In this document: in pieces, positions 16,770 to 26,885 of the stretch
Layout of the letters: each line of letters begins with the position of its first letter
Position numbering within the stretch: position 1 is the stretch's first letter
Assembly (NCBI RefSeq): GCF_900115285.1
Contig: NZ_FOYW01000002.1
Span: forward strand, 62,001 to 126,000
Length of the DNA: 64,000 bases
Origin: Marinobacter daqiaonensis
GTDB taxonomy: Bacteria > Pseudomonadota > Gammaproteobacteria > Pseudomonadales > Oleiphilaceae
Direction: 5' to 3'
Program-made: the position numbers and the translations under genes
The notes under the pieces: model-generated
The model's database searches: none
Told to the model about the DNA's origin: nothing
Seen by the model: only the letters and a program-made list of their open reading frames with translations

Positions 16770-18026
16770 ATGGACATCGCAGCGTACATGGCGGACGTGG
16801 GTCGCCAGGCCCGCCAGGCCGCGACAGCCATTGCCCGGTCGTCCACGGCGACCCGGAATCAGGCATTGCTGGCCACTGCCGCAGCCCTGGACAGTGCCCG
16901 CGACGCCCTCGCCGAGGCTAACCGCAAGGATCTCGACAACGGCCGCAGGAACGGCCTGGAACCGGCCATGCTCGACCGGCTGGAGCTCACTCCCGAGCGT
17001 ATTGACGGCATGATCGAGGGTCTGCGCCAGGTCGCCGGCCTGCCGGATCCCATTGGCGCGATAACGGACATGACCTACCGCCCCTCGGGGATCCAGGTAG
17101 GCAAGATGCGGGTTCCGCTGGGGGTTATCGGCATCATTTACGAGTCCCGTCCCAATGTAACGGTGGAGGCCGCCAGCCTCTGCCTCAAGTCGGGCAACGC
17201 CACCATTCTGCGGGGTGGCTCGGAAGCCATTCACTCCAATCAGGCCATCGCCGAATGTCTGAATGCCGGCTTGCGGGAGGTTGGTCTGCCCGAAGCCTCG
17301 GTACAGGTCATCCGCATCACGGACCGGGCTGCCGTGGGCGAGATGATCACCATGCCCGAGTACGTGGATGTCATCGTCCCGCGGGGTGGCAAGGGGCTTA
17401 TAGAGCGCATCAGCCGGGACGCCCGGGTACCGGTGATCAAACACCTGGATGGGGTATGCCACGTCTATGTCGATGCCCATGCCGATCCCGAAAAAGCCCT
17501 GAAGGTGGCTGTGAACGCCAAGACCCAGCGATACGGTACCTGCAACACCATGGAGACGCTGCTCGTGGATGAGGAGATCGCGGACGATATCCTGCCTCTG
17601 CTGGCAGGGGCGTTTCGTGAGCATGAGGTGGAGCTGCGCGGCTGTGATGCCTCCCGCGGGATTGTGCCTGACATGGTCGCGGCCACCGAGCAGGACTGGC
17701 ACGAGGAATACCTGGCGCCGGTGCTGGCGGTTCGGGTGGTGGCAGGTCTCGACGGGGCGATCGAGCATATCAATCGCTACAGCTCCCGGCACACAGACAG
17801 CATCATCACTGAAAACTACACCCGTGCCCGCCGGTTTATCACCGAGGTGGACTCCAGTTCGGTCATGGTCAACGCCTCTACCCGGTTCGCAGACGGGTTT
17901 GAATATGGCCTTGGCGCCGAGATCGGTATATCCACTGACAAGATTCATGCCCGGGGCCCGGTTGGTCTGGAGGGACTGACGTCACAGAAATATGTGGTGT
18001 TCGGCGACGGCCACACCCGGGGCTGA
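16770..18026 (+). CDS. proA: Gamma-glutamyl phosphate reductase
   Basis: ProA reduces glutamyl-5-phosphate to glutamate semialdehyde with NADPH in proline synthesis. The 418-residue length is normal. It has [21 protein letters not shown] (in two parts), the LRGGSEA loop, and the catalytic cysteine in [15 protein letters not shown] near residue 255. The C-terminal [25 protein letters not shown] stretch (in parts) is the family signature. A GGAG sits upstream of the ATG. nadD follows after 3 bp, so proA appears to head the long cell-wall and ribosome-maturation run. Confidence 0.98.
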   Translation: MDIAAYMADVGRQARQAATAIARSSTATRNQALLATAAALDSARDALAEANRKDLDNGRRNGLEPAMLDRLELTPERIDGMIEGLRQVAGLPDPIGAITDMTYRPSGIQVGKMRVPLGVIGIIYESRPNVTVEAASLCLKSGNATILRGGSEAIHSNQAIAECLNAGLREVGLPEASVQVIRITDRAAVGEMITMPEYVDVIVPRGGKGLIERISRDARVPVIKHLDGVCHVYVDAHADPEKALKVAVNAKTQRYGTCNTMETLLVDEEIADDILPLLAGAFREHEVELRGCDASRGIVPDMVAATEQDWHEEYLAPVLAVRVVAGLDGAIEHINRYSSRHTDSIITENYTRARRFITEVDSSSVMVNASTRFADGFEYGLGAEIGISTDKIHARGPVGLEGLTSQKYVVFGDGHTRG

Positions 18027-18029
18027 GCC

Positions 18030-18674
18030 ATGCACGTCATTTACGGCGGTACTTTCGATCCGATCCATCACGGTCACCTCCGGGTGGCCGTTGAACTTCG
18101 CGAGCGTCTGTCGGTCGATAGCGTTCACCTCGTTCCAAGCCATATCCCTCCCCACCGGGGAACGCCGGGCGGCAACAGTCAGGACCGGCTTGAGCTGCTG
18201 CAGCTGGCGGTGGCGGGCGAGCCAGGTCTGCGGATAGACACAAGAGAACTGGATCGTGAGGGGCAGTCCTATACCGCGGACACCCTCCGGCAGCTGCGGG
18301 GAGAGCTGGGTGCGGATGCGCCGCTGGCGATGGTGGTTGGCACCGACTCGTTCGCCGGCTTCGACAAGTGGCGGGAATGGAAGACCATTCCGGAACTCGC
18401 CCATATTATTCTGGTCCGAAGACCCGGTTCGGAACTGGAGGAAGGCTCGGCACCGGCGGCGATGCTGGCGGAGCGCGTTACCCGAAGTCCGGCAGACCTG
18501 CACCGGCAGCCCTGTGGCAGAATCCTGGAAATGGATCCACCGCTGCTGGACATATCCGCCACCGGGATCCGTCAGCGTCTGGAGGACGGGCGCTCAGTGC
18601 GCTTCCTGATTCCGGATCCGGTGCTTGAACAGATCCGCCGCCGGGGCCTTTACCGGGAGGGGCGGAAGGCCTGA
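18030..18674 (+). CDS. nadD: Nicotinate-mononucleotide adenylyltransferase
   Basis: NadD adenylates nicotinate mononucleotide to deamido-NAD in NAD synthesis. The 214-residue protein opens with the nucleotidyltransferase signature GGTFDPIHHGHLR (residues 5-17, HxGH) and ends with ISATGIRQRL, the ISxTxxR adenylate-binding motif. It starts 3 bp after proA and is followed by rsfS, an order shared with many gammaproteobacteria. Confidence 0.97.
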   Translation: MHVIYGGTFDPIHHGHLRVAVELRERLSVDSVHLVPSHIPPHRGTPGGNSQDRLELLQLAVAGEPGLRIDTRELDREGQSYTADTLRQLRGELGADAPLAMVVGTDSFAGFDKWREWKTIPELAHIILVRRPGSELEEGSAPAAMLAERVTRSPADLHRQPCGRILEMDPPLLDISATGIRQRLEDGRSVRFLIPDPVLEQIRRRGLYREGRKA

Positions 18675-18766
18675 TTTTCTGACCTCGGGCCAGGTTATCG
18701 GTGATACACTGTCACTATACCCATATTCCGGTTCCGGCAAAGGCCGGAGCACGACACAGGATGATT

Positions 18767-19117
18767 ATGCAGGCAGAACAGCTCAAAGATATTGTGATCA
18801 ATGCGTTGGAGGACGTGAAGGCCCAGGACATCAGCGTCATTGATGTGACCGACCGGACCAGTGTGACCGACTACATGGTTCTTGCGTCCGGAACCTCCAG
18901 CAGGCACCTGAGGTCGGTGGCGGAGTCCGTGGTCCAGGACATCAAGGAGCGGGGCATCCGCGACGCCAGCGTTGAAGGTGGCGCCACCAGTGACTGGATC
19001 CTGGTGGATCTGGGGGACGTTGTGGTTCACGTGATGATGCCTGCGGCCCGTGAGTTCTACGACCTTGAGCGGTTGTGGCGGGACGCGCCTGGACTGGGAG
19101 CCGCCGGCAGCGAATAA
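18767..19117 (+). CDS. rsfS: Ribosome silencing factor RsfS
   Basis: RsfS binds L14 of the 50S subunit and blocks 30S joining in starvation. I use the ATG at 18767 ([10 protein letters not shown], like E. coli) because AGGA sits at proper spacing; ATG 18761 and a start at 18701 are also in frame. The 116-residue protein has the DUF143 core: [29 protein letters not shown] and [15 protein letters not shown]. rlmH starts 2 bp after its stop. Confidence 0.96.
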   Translation: MQAEQLKDIVINALEDVKAQDISVIDVTDRTSVTDYMVLASGTSSRHLRSVAESVVQDIKERGIRDASVEGGATSDWILVDLGDVVVHVMMPAAREFYDLERLWRDAPGLGAAGSE

Positions 19118-19119
19118 CC

Positions 19120-19590
19120 ATGCGCCTGAAGTTGATTTGCGTCGGGCAGAAGATGCCCGGATGGGTGTCGGCGGGATTCCAGGAGTATGCCCGTCGAATG
19201 CCTCGGGAATTGCCCCTTGACCTGACCGAAATCACCATGGCCCACCGGGGCAAGAACCCAGATATCCCCCGTCTGATGCAACAGGAGGGGGATGCCATCC
19301 TGACAGCGGCAGGGGACCGGGACCGGGTGATCGCTCTTGAGGTTGGCGGCCATGCATGGTCGACGGAAAAACTGGCCAGCCAGCTGGAGAACTGGCAACT
19401 GGAAGGCCGGGACGTGAGCTTCCTGGTGGGTGGTCCCGATGGGCTCCACGAGTCCTGCCGTGCCAGGGCCGACCAGTGCTGGTCACTGTCCCCGCTGACC
19501 CTGCCGCATCCGCTGGTGCGTATCCTTCTGGCCGAGCAACTCTACCGTGCCTGGTCCATTACCCGTAACCATCCCTATCACCGCGCTTAG
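19120..19590 (+). CDS. rlmH: 23S rRNA pseudouridine-1915 N3-methyltransferase
   Basis: RlmH methylates pseudouridine 1915 in helix 69 of mature 70S ribosomes. It is a small SPOUT enzyme; 156 residues fits the family. The SAM-binding knot is seen as [11 protein letters not shown] (about 103-113) followed by [23 protein letters not shown] (in two parts), and the C-terminus ITRNHPYHR is the usual substrate-side tail. The start is placed at [13 protein letters not shown]; the longer frame overlaps rsfS. Confidence 0.97.
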   Translation: MRLKLICVGQKMPGWVSAGFQEYARRMPRELPLDLTEITMAHRGKNPDIPRLMQQEGDAILTAAGDRDRVIALEVGGHAWSTEKLASQLENWQLEGRDVSFLVGGPDGLHESCRARADQCWSLSPLTLPHPLVRILLAEQLYRAWSITRNHPYHRA

Positions 19591-19598
19591 GAGCGTTC

Positions 19599-21485
19599 AT
19601 GGCCTGGGGCGAATTCAAAGACATCGCGGCGGAACGGCGGCTTTTCCAGCGTCGTGCCCTGGTGATGCTGGGCCTGGTGGTGCTGTTGTTCTTCATACTG
19701 ATCGGCCGGTTCTACCAGCTTCAGGTGATCGAACACGAGACCTATACCACCATCTCCGACCGTAACCGGGTCCAGGTCCAGTCGGTGCCGCCCACCCGCG
19801 GCCTGATCTACGATCGCAACGGTGTACTCATTGCCGAAAACCGGCCGGTGTTCAGCGTAACGCTGGTTCCCGAGCGGGTCGACGACATGGGTCGGACCCT
19901 GGCCCGTCTCGGGGAACTGCTGGCGATCTCGGCGGAGGACATGGAGCACTTCAACCGCCGCCTGCGTGAGCCCCGGCGCCCCTTCCAGGAGCTTCCGCTC
20001 CATTACGATCTGACGGAAGAAGAGATCGCCAGCCTGGCGGTTCATCGCCACGAGCTGCCTGGGGTCGAGGTGAGTGCCGAACTGGTGCGTCATTACCCGT
20101 TTGGTGAACTCAATGCCCATGCCCTGGGTTATGTGGGGCGCATCAACCGGGAAGAACTGCAAAAGATTGACCCGGTGAATTATGCCGGCACGAACTATAT
20201 CGGCAAGTCAGGCGTTGAACGGGTGTACGAGGACGAACTTCACGGTCGGGTCGGTTACGAACACGTGGAAACCAACGCCCGGGGCAGAACCCTGAGAGTG
20301 CTGGAACGGGAGAACCCCGTGCCCGGGGAGGACCTGGTCCTGCATCTCGACATGCGGCTGCAGAAAAAAGCCTTCGAGCTGTTGGAGGGAAGGCGCGGGG
20401 CCATCGTGGCTATAGAGCCGGAGACGGGCGGCATTATCGCTCTGGCAAGCGTACCCGGCTTCGACGCCAATCTCTTTGTTACCGGCATCGGCGTGGAAGC
20501 CTATCGGGAACTCAGTGAGTCCTACGACAAACCCCTGTTCAACCGCGCTCTGCGAGGCCAGTACCCACCGGGTTCCACCATCAAGCCCATGCTCCTGCTG
20601 GCCGGCGTCGACAGCGGAACCTTCACCCGTGATTATACCATCTGGGACCCGGGCTATTTCCAGCTCGGCGGAGCGGGCCGCCGCTACCGGGACTGGAAAC
20701 GGGGCGGTCATGGCTGGGTGGACGGCACCAAGGCCGTTGCCCAGTCCTGTGATATCTACTTCTACGAGCTGGGTGTGGAGATGGGGGTGGACGTCATGCA
20801 TGAGTATCTCTCCGACTTCGGCTTTGGCGCCGTGGCCGCGCTTGACGTGGGCGGGGCATTACCCGGCCTGCTGCCTTCCCGGGACTGGAAACGGGGTGCG
20901 CGCAACGAACCCTGGTATCCGGGTGATTCTGTCAACATGAGTATCGGCCAGGGGTTTTTCCTGGCGACACCCCTGCAACTGGCGACCGCCACCGCGGTCA
21001 TGGCCAACCGTGGCGAGTGGGCCCAGCCCCGAATGCTGCGGGATATCGCTGGCGACACCGAACTGACCGATGTGCTCCAGCCTGAGTACCTGGACAAGGT
21101 ATCCGTGCGCAACCCCGACAACTGGAAGTACGCCGTCGATTCCATGGAGAAGGTGATGCATGGTGAAAGAGGAACGGCCAGGGCAGCCGCTGTGGGCGCC
21201 GAATACAGAATGGCCGGAAAGACCGGCACCGCCCAGGTCTTCAGCCTGGCGGAAGATGAGGAATACGAAGAAGAGGAAGTACGTGAGCGGCTCAGGGACC
21301 ACGCGCTGTTCATTGGTTTCGCGCCGGTTGACGATCCTCAGATTGCCGTGGCGGTGATCGTGGAGAATGGCGGCAGCGGGAGTGGCACGGCGGCACCGGT
21401 AGCCCGGGCCATGTTCGATGCCTGGCTGACGGATTTCAGTCCGGAGCAGTCAGTCATCAGTCAATCCCGGAGGACCGCGCCATGA
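19599..21485 (+). CDS. mrdA: Penicillin-binding protein 2 (elongasome transpeptidase)
   Basis: PBP2 cross-links lateral-wall peptidoglycan and works with the RodA glycosyltransferase. 628 residues: one N-terminal membrane anchor (about 20-42), a dimerisation/pedestal domain with TRGLIYDRNG at 66-75, and a transpeptidase domain with SxxK as GSTIKP (Ser326, Lys329), SxN as QSCD, and KTG in MAGKTGTAQVF. It starts 8 bp after rlmH, and its stop overlaps rodA by 4 bp. Confidence 0.97.
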   Translation: MAWGEFKDIAAERRLFQRRALVMLGLVVLLFFILIGRFYQLQVIEHETYTTISDRNRVQVQSVPPTRGLIYDRNGVLIAENRPVFSVTLVPERVDDMGRTLARLGELLAISAEDMEHFNRRLREPRRPFQELPLHYDLTEEEIASLAVHRHELPGVEVSAELVRHYPFGELNAHALGYVGRINREELQKIDPVNYAGTNYIGKSGVERVYEDELHGRVGYEHVETNARGRTLRVLERENPVPGEDLVLHLDMRLQKKAFELLEGRRGAIVAIEPETGGIIALASVPGFDANLFVTGIGVEAYRELSESYDKPLFNRALRGQYPPGSTIKPMLLLAGVDSGTFTRDYTIWDPGYFQLGGAGRRYRDWKRGGHGWVDGTKAVAQSCDIYFYELGVEMGVDVMHEYLSDFGFGAVAALDVGGALPGLLPSRDWKRGARNEPWYPGDSVNMSIGQGFFLATPLQLATATAVMANRGEWAQPRMLRDIAGDTELTDVLQPEYLDKVSVRNPDNWKYAVDSMEKVMHGERGTARAAAVGAEYRMAGKTGTAQVFSLAEDEEYEEEEVRERLRDHALFIGFAPVDDPQIAVAVIVENGGSGSGTAAPVARAMFDAWLTDFSPEQSVISQSRRTAP

Positions 21486-22624
21486 TGGGCCGTTCCGGCG
21501 TCGTGGACGCGACCAGCAGCCGTCTGCACCGGCCGCAAAGTATCTGGCACAGCGTCCACCTTGATCCCGTTCTGCTGTTGCTGTTGCTGCTGCTGTGCGC
21601 CGGAGGGCTGTTTGTCCTCTACAGTGGCGCGGATGCCAGTGTGCAGGCAGTCAAGTCCCAGGCGATTCGCTTCGCCGTGGCTCTGGTGGCGATGGTCGTG
21701 TTCGCGCAGCTGGATCCTTCGGTGTATCGTCGCTGGGCACCGTGGCTCTATGCCGCCGGATTGGCGGGGCTGGTGGCGGTGCTGCTGGTGGGTGTGGGTG
21801 CCAAAGGCGCACAGCGCTGGCTGGATCTTCCAGGCCTGCCCCGATTCCAGCCATCGGAAATCATGAAGCTGGTGGTGCCGATCATGGCGGCCTGGTACAT
21901 GTCCCGCCATTACCTGCCACCGAAATTCCGGCATGTGGCGGTCTGCCTTGGCCTGGTGTTGGTGCCCATGGCGCTGATCATCAATCAGCCGGACCTGGGA
22001 ACCGCACTTCTGGTCGGGGGGGCCGGCATGTTCGTGGTGTTTTTCGCCGGCCTCAGCTGGCGGCTGATCACCGGATTCGTTGCGCTTCTGGGGGTTGCCG
22101 CGCCCCTGATGTGGTTTTTTGTCCTGCGTGAGTACCAGAAGCAGCGAGTGCTTACCCTGCTGGATCCCCAGAGCGATCCGCTGGGTGCGGGCTGGAATAT
22201 TATCCAGTCCACCACCGCCATCGGGTCCGGGGGCCTGAGCGGAAAAGGATGGTTACAGGGTACCCAGTCTCACCTGGAGTTCCTGCCGGAGAGCCACACG
22301 GACTTCATTGTCGCGGTACTGGCAGAGGAGTTCGGGTTTATCGGCCTGCTTATATTGCTGGCGGTCTACTTCCTGATCATACTTCGGTGCCTCTACATCG
22401 CCGTTAACGCCCAGGATTCGTTCAGCCGTCTGCTGGCCGGTGCCCTGACCATGACGTTCTTTGTTTACATTGTGGTCAATATCGGCATGGTCAGCGGGCT
22501 GCTGCCGGTGGTGGGTGTGCCGTTGCCCCTTGTCAGTTACGGGGGAACCTCAATTGTCACCCTGATGTCGGCCTTTGGTGTGCTGATGGCGATACATACC
22601 CATCGGCGGATGATCACCGCGTAA
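21482..22624 (+). CDS. rodA: Rod-shape-determining peptidoglycan glycosyltransferase
   Basis: RodA is the SEDS-family glycosyltransferase that polymerises lipid II for cell elongation. The 380-residue protein has about ten helices and the SEDS signatures: QPSEIMKL, NQPDLGTALL with the catalytic-site acidic residue, the large loop GAGWNIIQSTTAIGSGGLSGKG (about 233-254), ESHTDFIVAVLAEEFGF, and VPLPLVSYGGTS. The ATG overlaps the mrdA stop, so PBP2 and RodA are made together. Confidence 0.97.
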   Translation: MMGRSGVVDATSSRLHRPQSIWHSVHLDPVLLLLLLLLCAGGLFVLYSGADASVQAVKSQAIRFAVALVAMVVFAQLDPSVYRRWAPWLYAAGLAGLVAVLLVGVGAKGAQRWLDLPGLPRFQPSEIMKLVVPIMAAWYMSRHYLPPKFRHVAVCLGLVLVPMALIINQPDLGTALLVGGAGMFVVFFAGLSWRLITGFVALLGVAAPLMWFFVLREYQKQRVLTLLDPQSDPLGAGWNIIQSTTAIGSGGLSGKGWLQGTQSHLEFLPESHTDFIVAVLAEEFGFIGLLILLAVYFLIILRCLYIAVNAQDSFSRLLAGALTMTFFVYIVVNIGMVSGLLPVVGVPLPLVSYGGTSIVTLMSAFGVLMAIHTHRRMITA

Positions 22625-22695
22625 TGTCCGGTAATGGTACGAGTCCCGGCTGCGTGCTACGCTCGCGACAAATCGACTGATCTGATCGTGTCCTG

Positions 22696-23718
22696 ATGAA
22701 CCTCTTGCAACTCACTGTTTCTCTGACCTTGCTCGGCATTTTCACGACTGCTGCGGGCGCCGGTTATGGGGAGCATCCGGAAGCGCGAGCGTTCGTCCGG
22801 GAAATGACCCGTGAGTACGGCTTTGATGAGAATCGCCTGAGGGCCTGGCTCGGGGAGGCGCGTCGGCAGGAGCAGGTCATCGAACGGATCAGTTCCCCGG
22901 CTGAACGTACCCTCGAATGGCATGAATACCGGGACATCTTCATCAAACCGGAGCGGATCTCCGGGGGAATCGCTTTTCTGGAGGAGTACGAGGATGCCTT
23001 CAGGCGGGCGCAGCGCCAGTATGGTGTACCACGGGAGATCATTGCTGCCATTATTGGCGTGGAAACCTGGTATGGACGTTACCGCGGCTCCTACCGGGTG
23101 CTCGATGCCCTGGCTACGCTGGCTTTTGACTATCCGCCGCGGAGCCGTTTTTTCCGCAGTGAGCTACAACAGTTCTTCCTGATGGTTCGTGAGCAGGGGT
23201 TCGAGCCCGGAAACATGAAGGGTTCCTATGCCGGCGCCATGGGTTATGGTCAGTTCATTGCCAGCAGTTACCGCCACTACGCCATTGATTTTGATGGCGA
23301 CGGGGTAGTGGATATTTTTGACAACCCCGTGGACGCGATCGGCAGCGTGGCCAACTATTTCGCCGAGCACCGGTGGAAACCCGGCGGGCCGGTGGCCTTC
23401 CGTCTGGATGACGGAGTTGTGGTGCCCCCATCATTGTTGTCGGGGGAACTCAAGCCGCGTTTCACGGTCTCGGATTACCGTCAGGCGGGTGTCTCCGTGC
23501 CCACCCACCTGGCGGGCAATGAGCCGGCCCGTATGATAATGGTGCAGGGCGCCGACGGCCCCCAGTGGTGGCTGACGTGCCATAATTTCTATGTGATTAC
23601 CCGCTACAACCACAGTCATCTCTACGGGCTGGCGGTAAAGGTACTCGCGGACGAACTGAGCGGGCCCGCCAGGGTCGGGTCCGCGTCGACAGGGGTTCAG
23701 GAAAAAACCGATGAATAA
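22696..23718 (+). CDS. mltB: Lytic murein transglycosylase B
   Basis: MltB cleaves the MurNAc-GlcNAc bond with formation of anhydromuramic acid. The 340-residue protein has a signal peptide (about 1-22) without a lipobox, so it is periplasmic rather than a lipoprotein. Catalytic Glu123 lies in AAIIGVETWYGRYRG, followed by MGYGQFIASSYRHYA and the DFDGDGVVDIFDN loop, which resembles the EF-hand-like calcium site of E. coli Slt35. Its stop overlaps the rlpA start. Confidence 0.95.
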   Translation: MNLLQLTVSLTLLGIFTTAAGAGYGEHPEARAFVREMTREYGFDENRLRAWLGEARRQEQVIERISSPAERTLEWHEYRDIFIKPERISGGIAFLEEYEDAFRRAQRQYGVPREIIAAIIGVETWYGRYRGSYRVLDALATLAFDYPPRSRFFRSELQQFFLMVREQGFEPGNMKGSYAGAMGYGQFIASSYRHYAIDFDGDGVVDIFDNPVDAIGSVANYFAEHRWKPGGPVAFRLDDGVVVPPSLLSGELKPRFTVSDYRQAGVSVPTHLAGNEPARMIMVQGADGPQWWLTCHNFYVITRYNHSHLYGLAVKVLADELSGPARVGSASTGVQEKTDE

Positions 23719-24604
23719 GATGCCCTCGCTGATTGTGTTGATACTGAGCGGCCTGGTGCTCGCCGGCTGCGCAAGCGCGCCCCCTGAAAAGGATCATTCG
23801 GCCCGCTATACCATGAAGCAGGACAAAGGTCCGTCCGAGGATGTGGACATCACGGGGCTGATGGACGCCACGCCCCGCTATGAGGCACCCCGAAACGCCG
23901 GAAACAAGTCACCCTACGTCGTCTGGGGCAAGCAGTACCGGGTGATGAGCCGTGGCAGCGCCGACGGCTATGTCGAGCGAGGCATCGCCAGTTGGTATGG
24001 CAAGAAGTTTCACGGCCACCACACCTCAAACGGCGAGATCTACGATATGTACAAGATGTCGGCGGCTCATAAGAGCCTGCCGATTCCCAGCTACGCCCGA
24101 GTCACCAACCTGGCCAATGGCCGTTCCGTGGTAGTGCGAGTGAATGATCGGGGGCCCTTTCACGGCGATCGTCTGATAGACTTGTCCTGGGCTGCGGCGA
24201 AGAAGCTCGGATACCTGTCACAGGGAACGGCCCGGGTGGAGGTGGCAGCGATCACCGTGGACTCCGATGGTTCCATGACCCTGGCGGGCGAGGCCTGGCG
24301 ACCGCTCGCCGGAAGCGCCAAGGAAGAAACGGATCAGGAGGGGGCGTCGTCTGCCGTGACCCGGGGCGGTCTGTTCGTCCAGCTGGGCTCGTTCAGTAAT
24401 GCCGCACCGGCCAGAAGACTGGAGCAGGAGCTTCGTGGGCGCACGGAGAGCCCGGTCCGGGTTCGTCAGGTCACCACGGAGTCGGGCCGGTTCCACCGGG
24501 TTCAGGTGGGGCCCTTTGCGGACACGTCGGAAGCCGAGAAAGCGCTGCGCAGGCTCGCATCCGAAGGTTTTCCCCAGGCCATGGTGCTGACTGACAACCA
24601 CTGA
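23711..24604 (+). CDS. rlpA: RlpA lipoprotein (septal lytic transglycosylase-type, SPOR)
   Basis: The 297-residue precursor has a lipoprotein signal with lipobox LAGC (cysteine at about 20). A double-psi beta-barrel domain spans about 92-190 (GIASWYGKKFHGHHTSNGE, YARVTNLANGRSVVVRVND, GPFHGDRLIDLS). A SPOR domain closes the protein (about 220-297, FVQLGSFSNAAPARRLEQEL), which targets denuded septal glycan. In Pseudomonas this family cuts such glycan strands. It overlaps mltB by 8 bp. Confidence 0.95.
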   Translation: MNKMPSLIVLILSGLVLAGCASAPPEKDHSARYTMKQDKGPSEDVDITGLMDATPRYEAPRNAGNKSPYVVWGKQYRVMSRGSADGYVERGIASWYGKKFHGHHTSNGEIYDMYKMSAAHKSLPIPSYARVTNLANGRSVVVRVNDRGPFHGDRLIDLSWAAAKKLGYLSQGTARVEVAAITVDSDGSMTLAGEAWRPLAGSAKEETDQEGASSAVTRGGLFVQLGSFSNAAPARRLEQELRGRTESPVRVRQVTTESGRFHRVQVGPFADTSEAEKALRRLASEGFPQAMVLTDNH

Positions 24605-24671
24605 ATTCGCGTGCCTGTGGTCACAGCCCGGGCGCTATATCAATGATCAAAAACCAGATGTGAATGTTTTC

Positions 24672-25835
24672 ATGACCCGTCGAACCGTAAGCCGATTCCT
24701 TGTTTCACTGCTAGTGCTTGCCTGGCTGCCGATGGCGGCTCAGGGCCAGCAGGTCCTGATCCCGTCACCGCCCCAGATCAGTGCCAGTTCCTATATCCTG
24801 CTGGATCCCGCCAGTGGACGGGTGCTCATGGAAGAGAACAGCGACGAGCGGCTGCCACCCGCCAGCCTGACCAAAATGATGACTGCCTACATTGTCGAGC
24901 GCGAGCTGGACGAGGGTCGGCTGGAAATGGACGAGATGGTCCCCATCAGCGTCAATGCGTGGCGTACCGGCGGCTCACGGATGTTCGTGCAGGAAGGGAC
25001 CAAGGTCAGCGTGGAGGATCTGCTCAGGGGTGTGGTCATACAGTCCGGCAATGACGCCTCGGTTGCACTGGCCGAGCATGTTGCCGGCTCCGAAGGGGCC
25101 TTCGCCGACGTCATGAACCAGCAGGCCCGTCTGCTGGGCATGGAAAACTCCCGCTTCCAGAACGCCACCGGCCTGCCGGACCCGGATCACTATTCGACTG
25201 CCCGCGATATGGCCATCCTCGCGGCCGCGACCATCAATGACTATCCCCAGACCTATTCGCTCTATGCGGAAAAGCACTTCACCTACAACAACATCCGCCA
25301 GCCTAACCGTAATTCCCTGCTGTGGCGTGATCCTTCTGTTGATGGTCTGAAAACCGGCCACACCGAGGAGGCAGGGTATTGCCTGGTGGCGTCTGCCGAG
25401 CGGGATGGGGACCGCCTGATCGCGGTGGTGATGGGAGCGGACAGTACCGAGGCCCGAGCCCGGGAAGTCCAGAAAATGCTCAATTACGGTTTCCGCTATT
25501 ACGAGAGCGTCAGCCTTTACCAGGGCGGGGCAAGCCTGCTGGAGACCCGTGTCTGGGGTGGTGAGAAGGATCAGCTCGATCTGGGTCTGGCCGCGGACAT
25601 GATCCTGACCATTCCCCGGGGCGCCCGGAAAGCCCTGGAGTCCGTGGTGGAGGTGGACTCGGTGATCAAGGCGCCGGTCGAGGCCGGGGATGAGCTTGGA
25701 ACGGTCACCATCCGCTATGAGGGGAAGGTGCTGGCCGAGCGTCCGGTTGTGGCTCTGGAGGCCGTGCCGGAGGGTGGTTTGTTCAAGCGCCTGTTCGACG
25801 CCATCAAGCTGTTCTTTCATGGGCTGTTCAACTAG
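24672..25835 (+). CDS. dacA: D-alanyl-D-alanine carboxypeptidase (PBP5/6 type)
   Basis: DacA trims the terminal D-Ala of peptidoglycan pentapeptides. I start at ATG 24672 (MTRRTVSRFLVSLL), which gives a clean signal peptide ending near AQG; a GTG at 24660 is equally in frame and neither has a strong binding site. Active-site motifs are all present: SLTK (Ser65, Lys68), SGN in VIQSGNDASVALAEH, and KTG in VDGLKTGHTEEAGY. The C-terminal domain ends in an amphipathic stretch FKRLFDAIKLFFHGLFN, the usual membrane anchor. Confidence 0.96.
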   Translation: MTRRTVSRFLVSLLVLAWLPMAAQGQQVLIPSPPQISASSYILLDPASGRVLMEENSDERLPPASLTKMMTAYIVERELDEGRLEMDEMVPISVNAWRTGGSRMFVQEGTKVSVEDLLRGVVIQSGNDASVALAEHVAGSEGAFADVMNQQARLLGMENSRFQNATGLPDPDHYSTARDMAILAAATINDYPQTYSLYAEKHFTYNNIRQPNRNSLLWRDPSVDGLKTGHTEEAGYCLVASAERDGDRLIAVVMGADSTEARAREVQKMLNYGFRYYESVSLYQGGASLLETRVWGGEKDQLDLGLAADMILTIPRGARKALESVVEVDSVIKAPVEAGDELGTVTIRYEGKVLAERPVVALEAVPEGGLFKRLFDAIKLFFHGLFN

Positions 25836-25866
25836 TGATTTGCAGCAGAGAGGAAGGGCCCTTGTC

Positions 25867-26136
25867 ATGACCGATACCAAAGCCCCGAAGATTGAGTTCC
25901 CCTGTGACTACAGCATCAAGGTGATTGGTGACGCGGCTCCGGACTTTGCCGAGTTTGTCGTGACAGTCGTGGAGGAGCATGCGCCGGGACTGTCCCCGGA
26001 CAGGATTTCGGTAGTTGATAGCCGCAATGGCCGCTTCAGCTCCGTACGGCTCAACATTGTGGCCACCGGTGAGCAGCAGCTGAAGGCACTTTTCGAGGAT
26101 CTCAAAGCCAGTGGCCGCGTCCATATGGTCCTTTAG
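25867..26136 (+). CDS. DUF493 / YbeD family protein
   Basis: An 89-residue cytoplasmic protein starting MTDTKAPKIEFPCDYSIKV, with GAGGAAGGG upstream; the longer frame overlaps dacA and is rejected. The FPCDYSIKVIG start and the ferredoxin-like beta-alpha pattern (SVRLNIVATGEQQLKALFEDL, in two parts) fit the YbeD/DUF493 family, which typically lies between dacA and lipB as here. A regulatory role linked to lipoylation has been suggested for the family but is not established. Confidence 0.92.
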   Translation: MTDTKAPKIEFPCDYSIKVIGDAAPDFAEFVVTVVEEHAPGLSPDRISVVDSRNGRFSSVRLNIVATGEQQLKALFEDLKASGRVHMVL

Positions 26137-26148
26137 GTACCGTCGTCG

Positions 26149-26826
26149 ATGACTGATCATCCGCTGGTTGTCCGCGAGCTCGGCCTGCAGCCCTACGGGA
26201 TAGTCTGGGAGGCGATGAAGTCCTTTACCGCCGCCCGGGACCGTTCGGTCCCCGACGAACTCTGGTGTGTCCAGCATCCTCCGGTGTATACGCAGGGGCA
26301 GGCCGGTCGGGCGGAGCACATCCTGATGCCCGGCGATATCCCCGTCGTGCAGGTCGACCGTGGCGGCCAAGTCACCTACCACGGTCCAGGTCAGTTAGTG
26401 GTTTACCTGATGGTTGACCTGCCCCGGGCCGGCCTGGGCGTGCGCCGGCTGGTGGATATTATCGAGCAATCCCTGGTTGGGGTGCTTGCCGAACACAACA
26501 TTACCGCTGCCCCCCGGCCCGACGCGCCAGGTGTCTATGTCGAAGGGGCCAAGATTGCCTCCCTCGGGCTGCGGGTGCGCCGTGGCTGTTCGTTCCACGG
26601 ACTGGCACTCAATATCGATATGGACATGGAACCGTTTTCAAGGATCAATCCCTGCGGCTTTGCGGGCATGCCCATGTGCCAGGTTTCCGATTTCGAGCCC
26701 TCTGCCACTCTGCCGGCTCTGTCAGACCGCCTGACCAGTCTGCTCGCAACCGCCTTGGGCCATGACCCCGGCCGTGCCCGGCGTATCGCAGGCTTTGACA
26801 GCGACAGCCCAAAGCCAGCATCCTGA
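26149..26826 (+). CDS. lipB: Octanoyl-[ACP]:protein transferase
   Basis: LipB moves octanoate from acyl carrier protein to the lipoyl domains of 2-oxoacid dehydrogenases and GcvH. 225 residues. Catalytic Lys135 is in [14 protein letters not shown] and Cys169 in [12 protein letters not shown]; the [16 protein letters not shown] motif (71-86) binds the acyl chain. It starts 12 bp after the DUF493 gene. The partner lipA, often next door, is instead at 52.7 kb. Confidence 0.97.
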   Translation: MTDHPLVVRELGLQPYGIVWEAMKSFTAARDRSVPDELWCVQHPPVYTQGQAGRAEHILMPGDIPVVQVDRGGQVTYHGPGQLVVYLMVDLPRAGLGVRRLVDIIEQSLVGVLAEHNITAAPRPDAPGVYVEGAKIASLGLRVRRGCSFHGLALNIDMDMEPFSRINPCGFAGMPMCQVSDFEPSATLPALSDRLTSLLATALGHDPGRARRIAGFDSDSPKPAS

Positions 26827-26885
26827 ACTGGTACCAGCATTCTGCCCGATCCCGTGATCGGTTAATCCGTAACGTCAGGTGATGC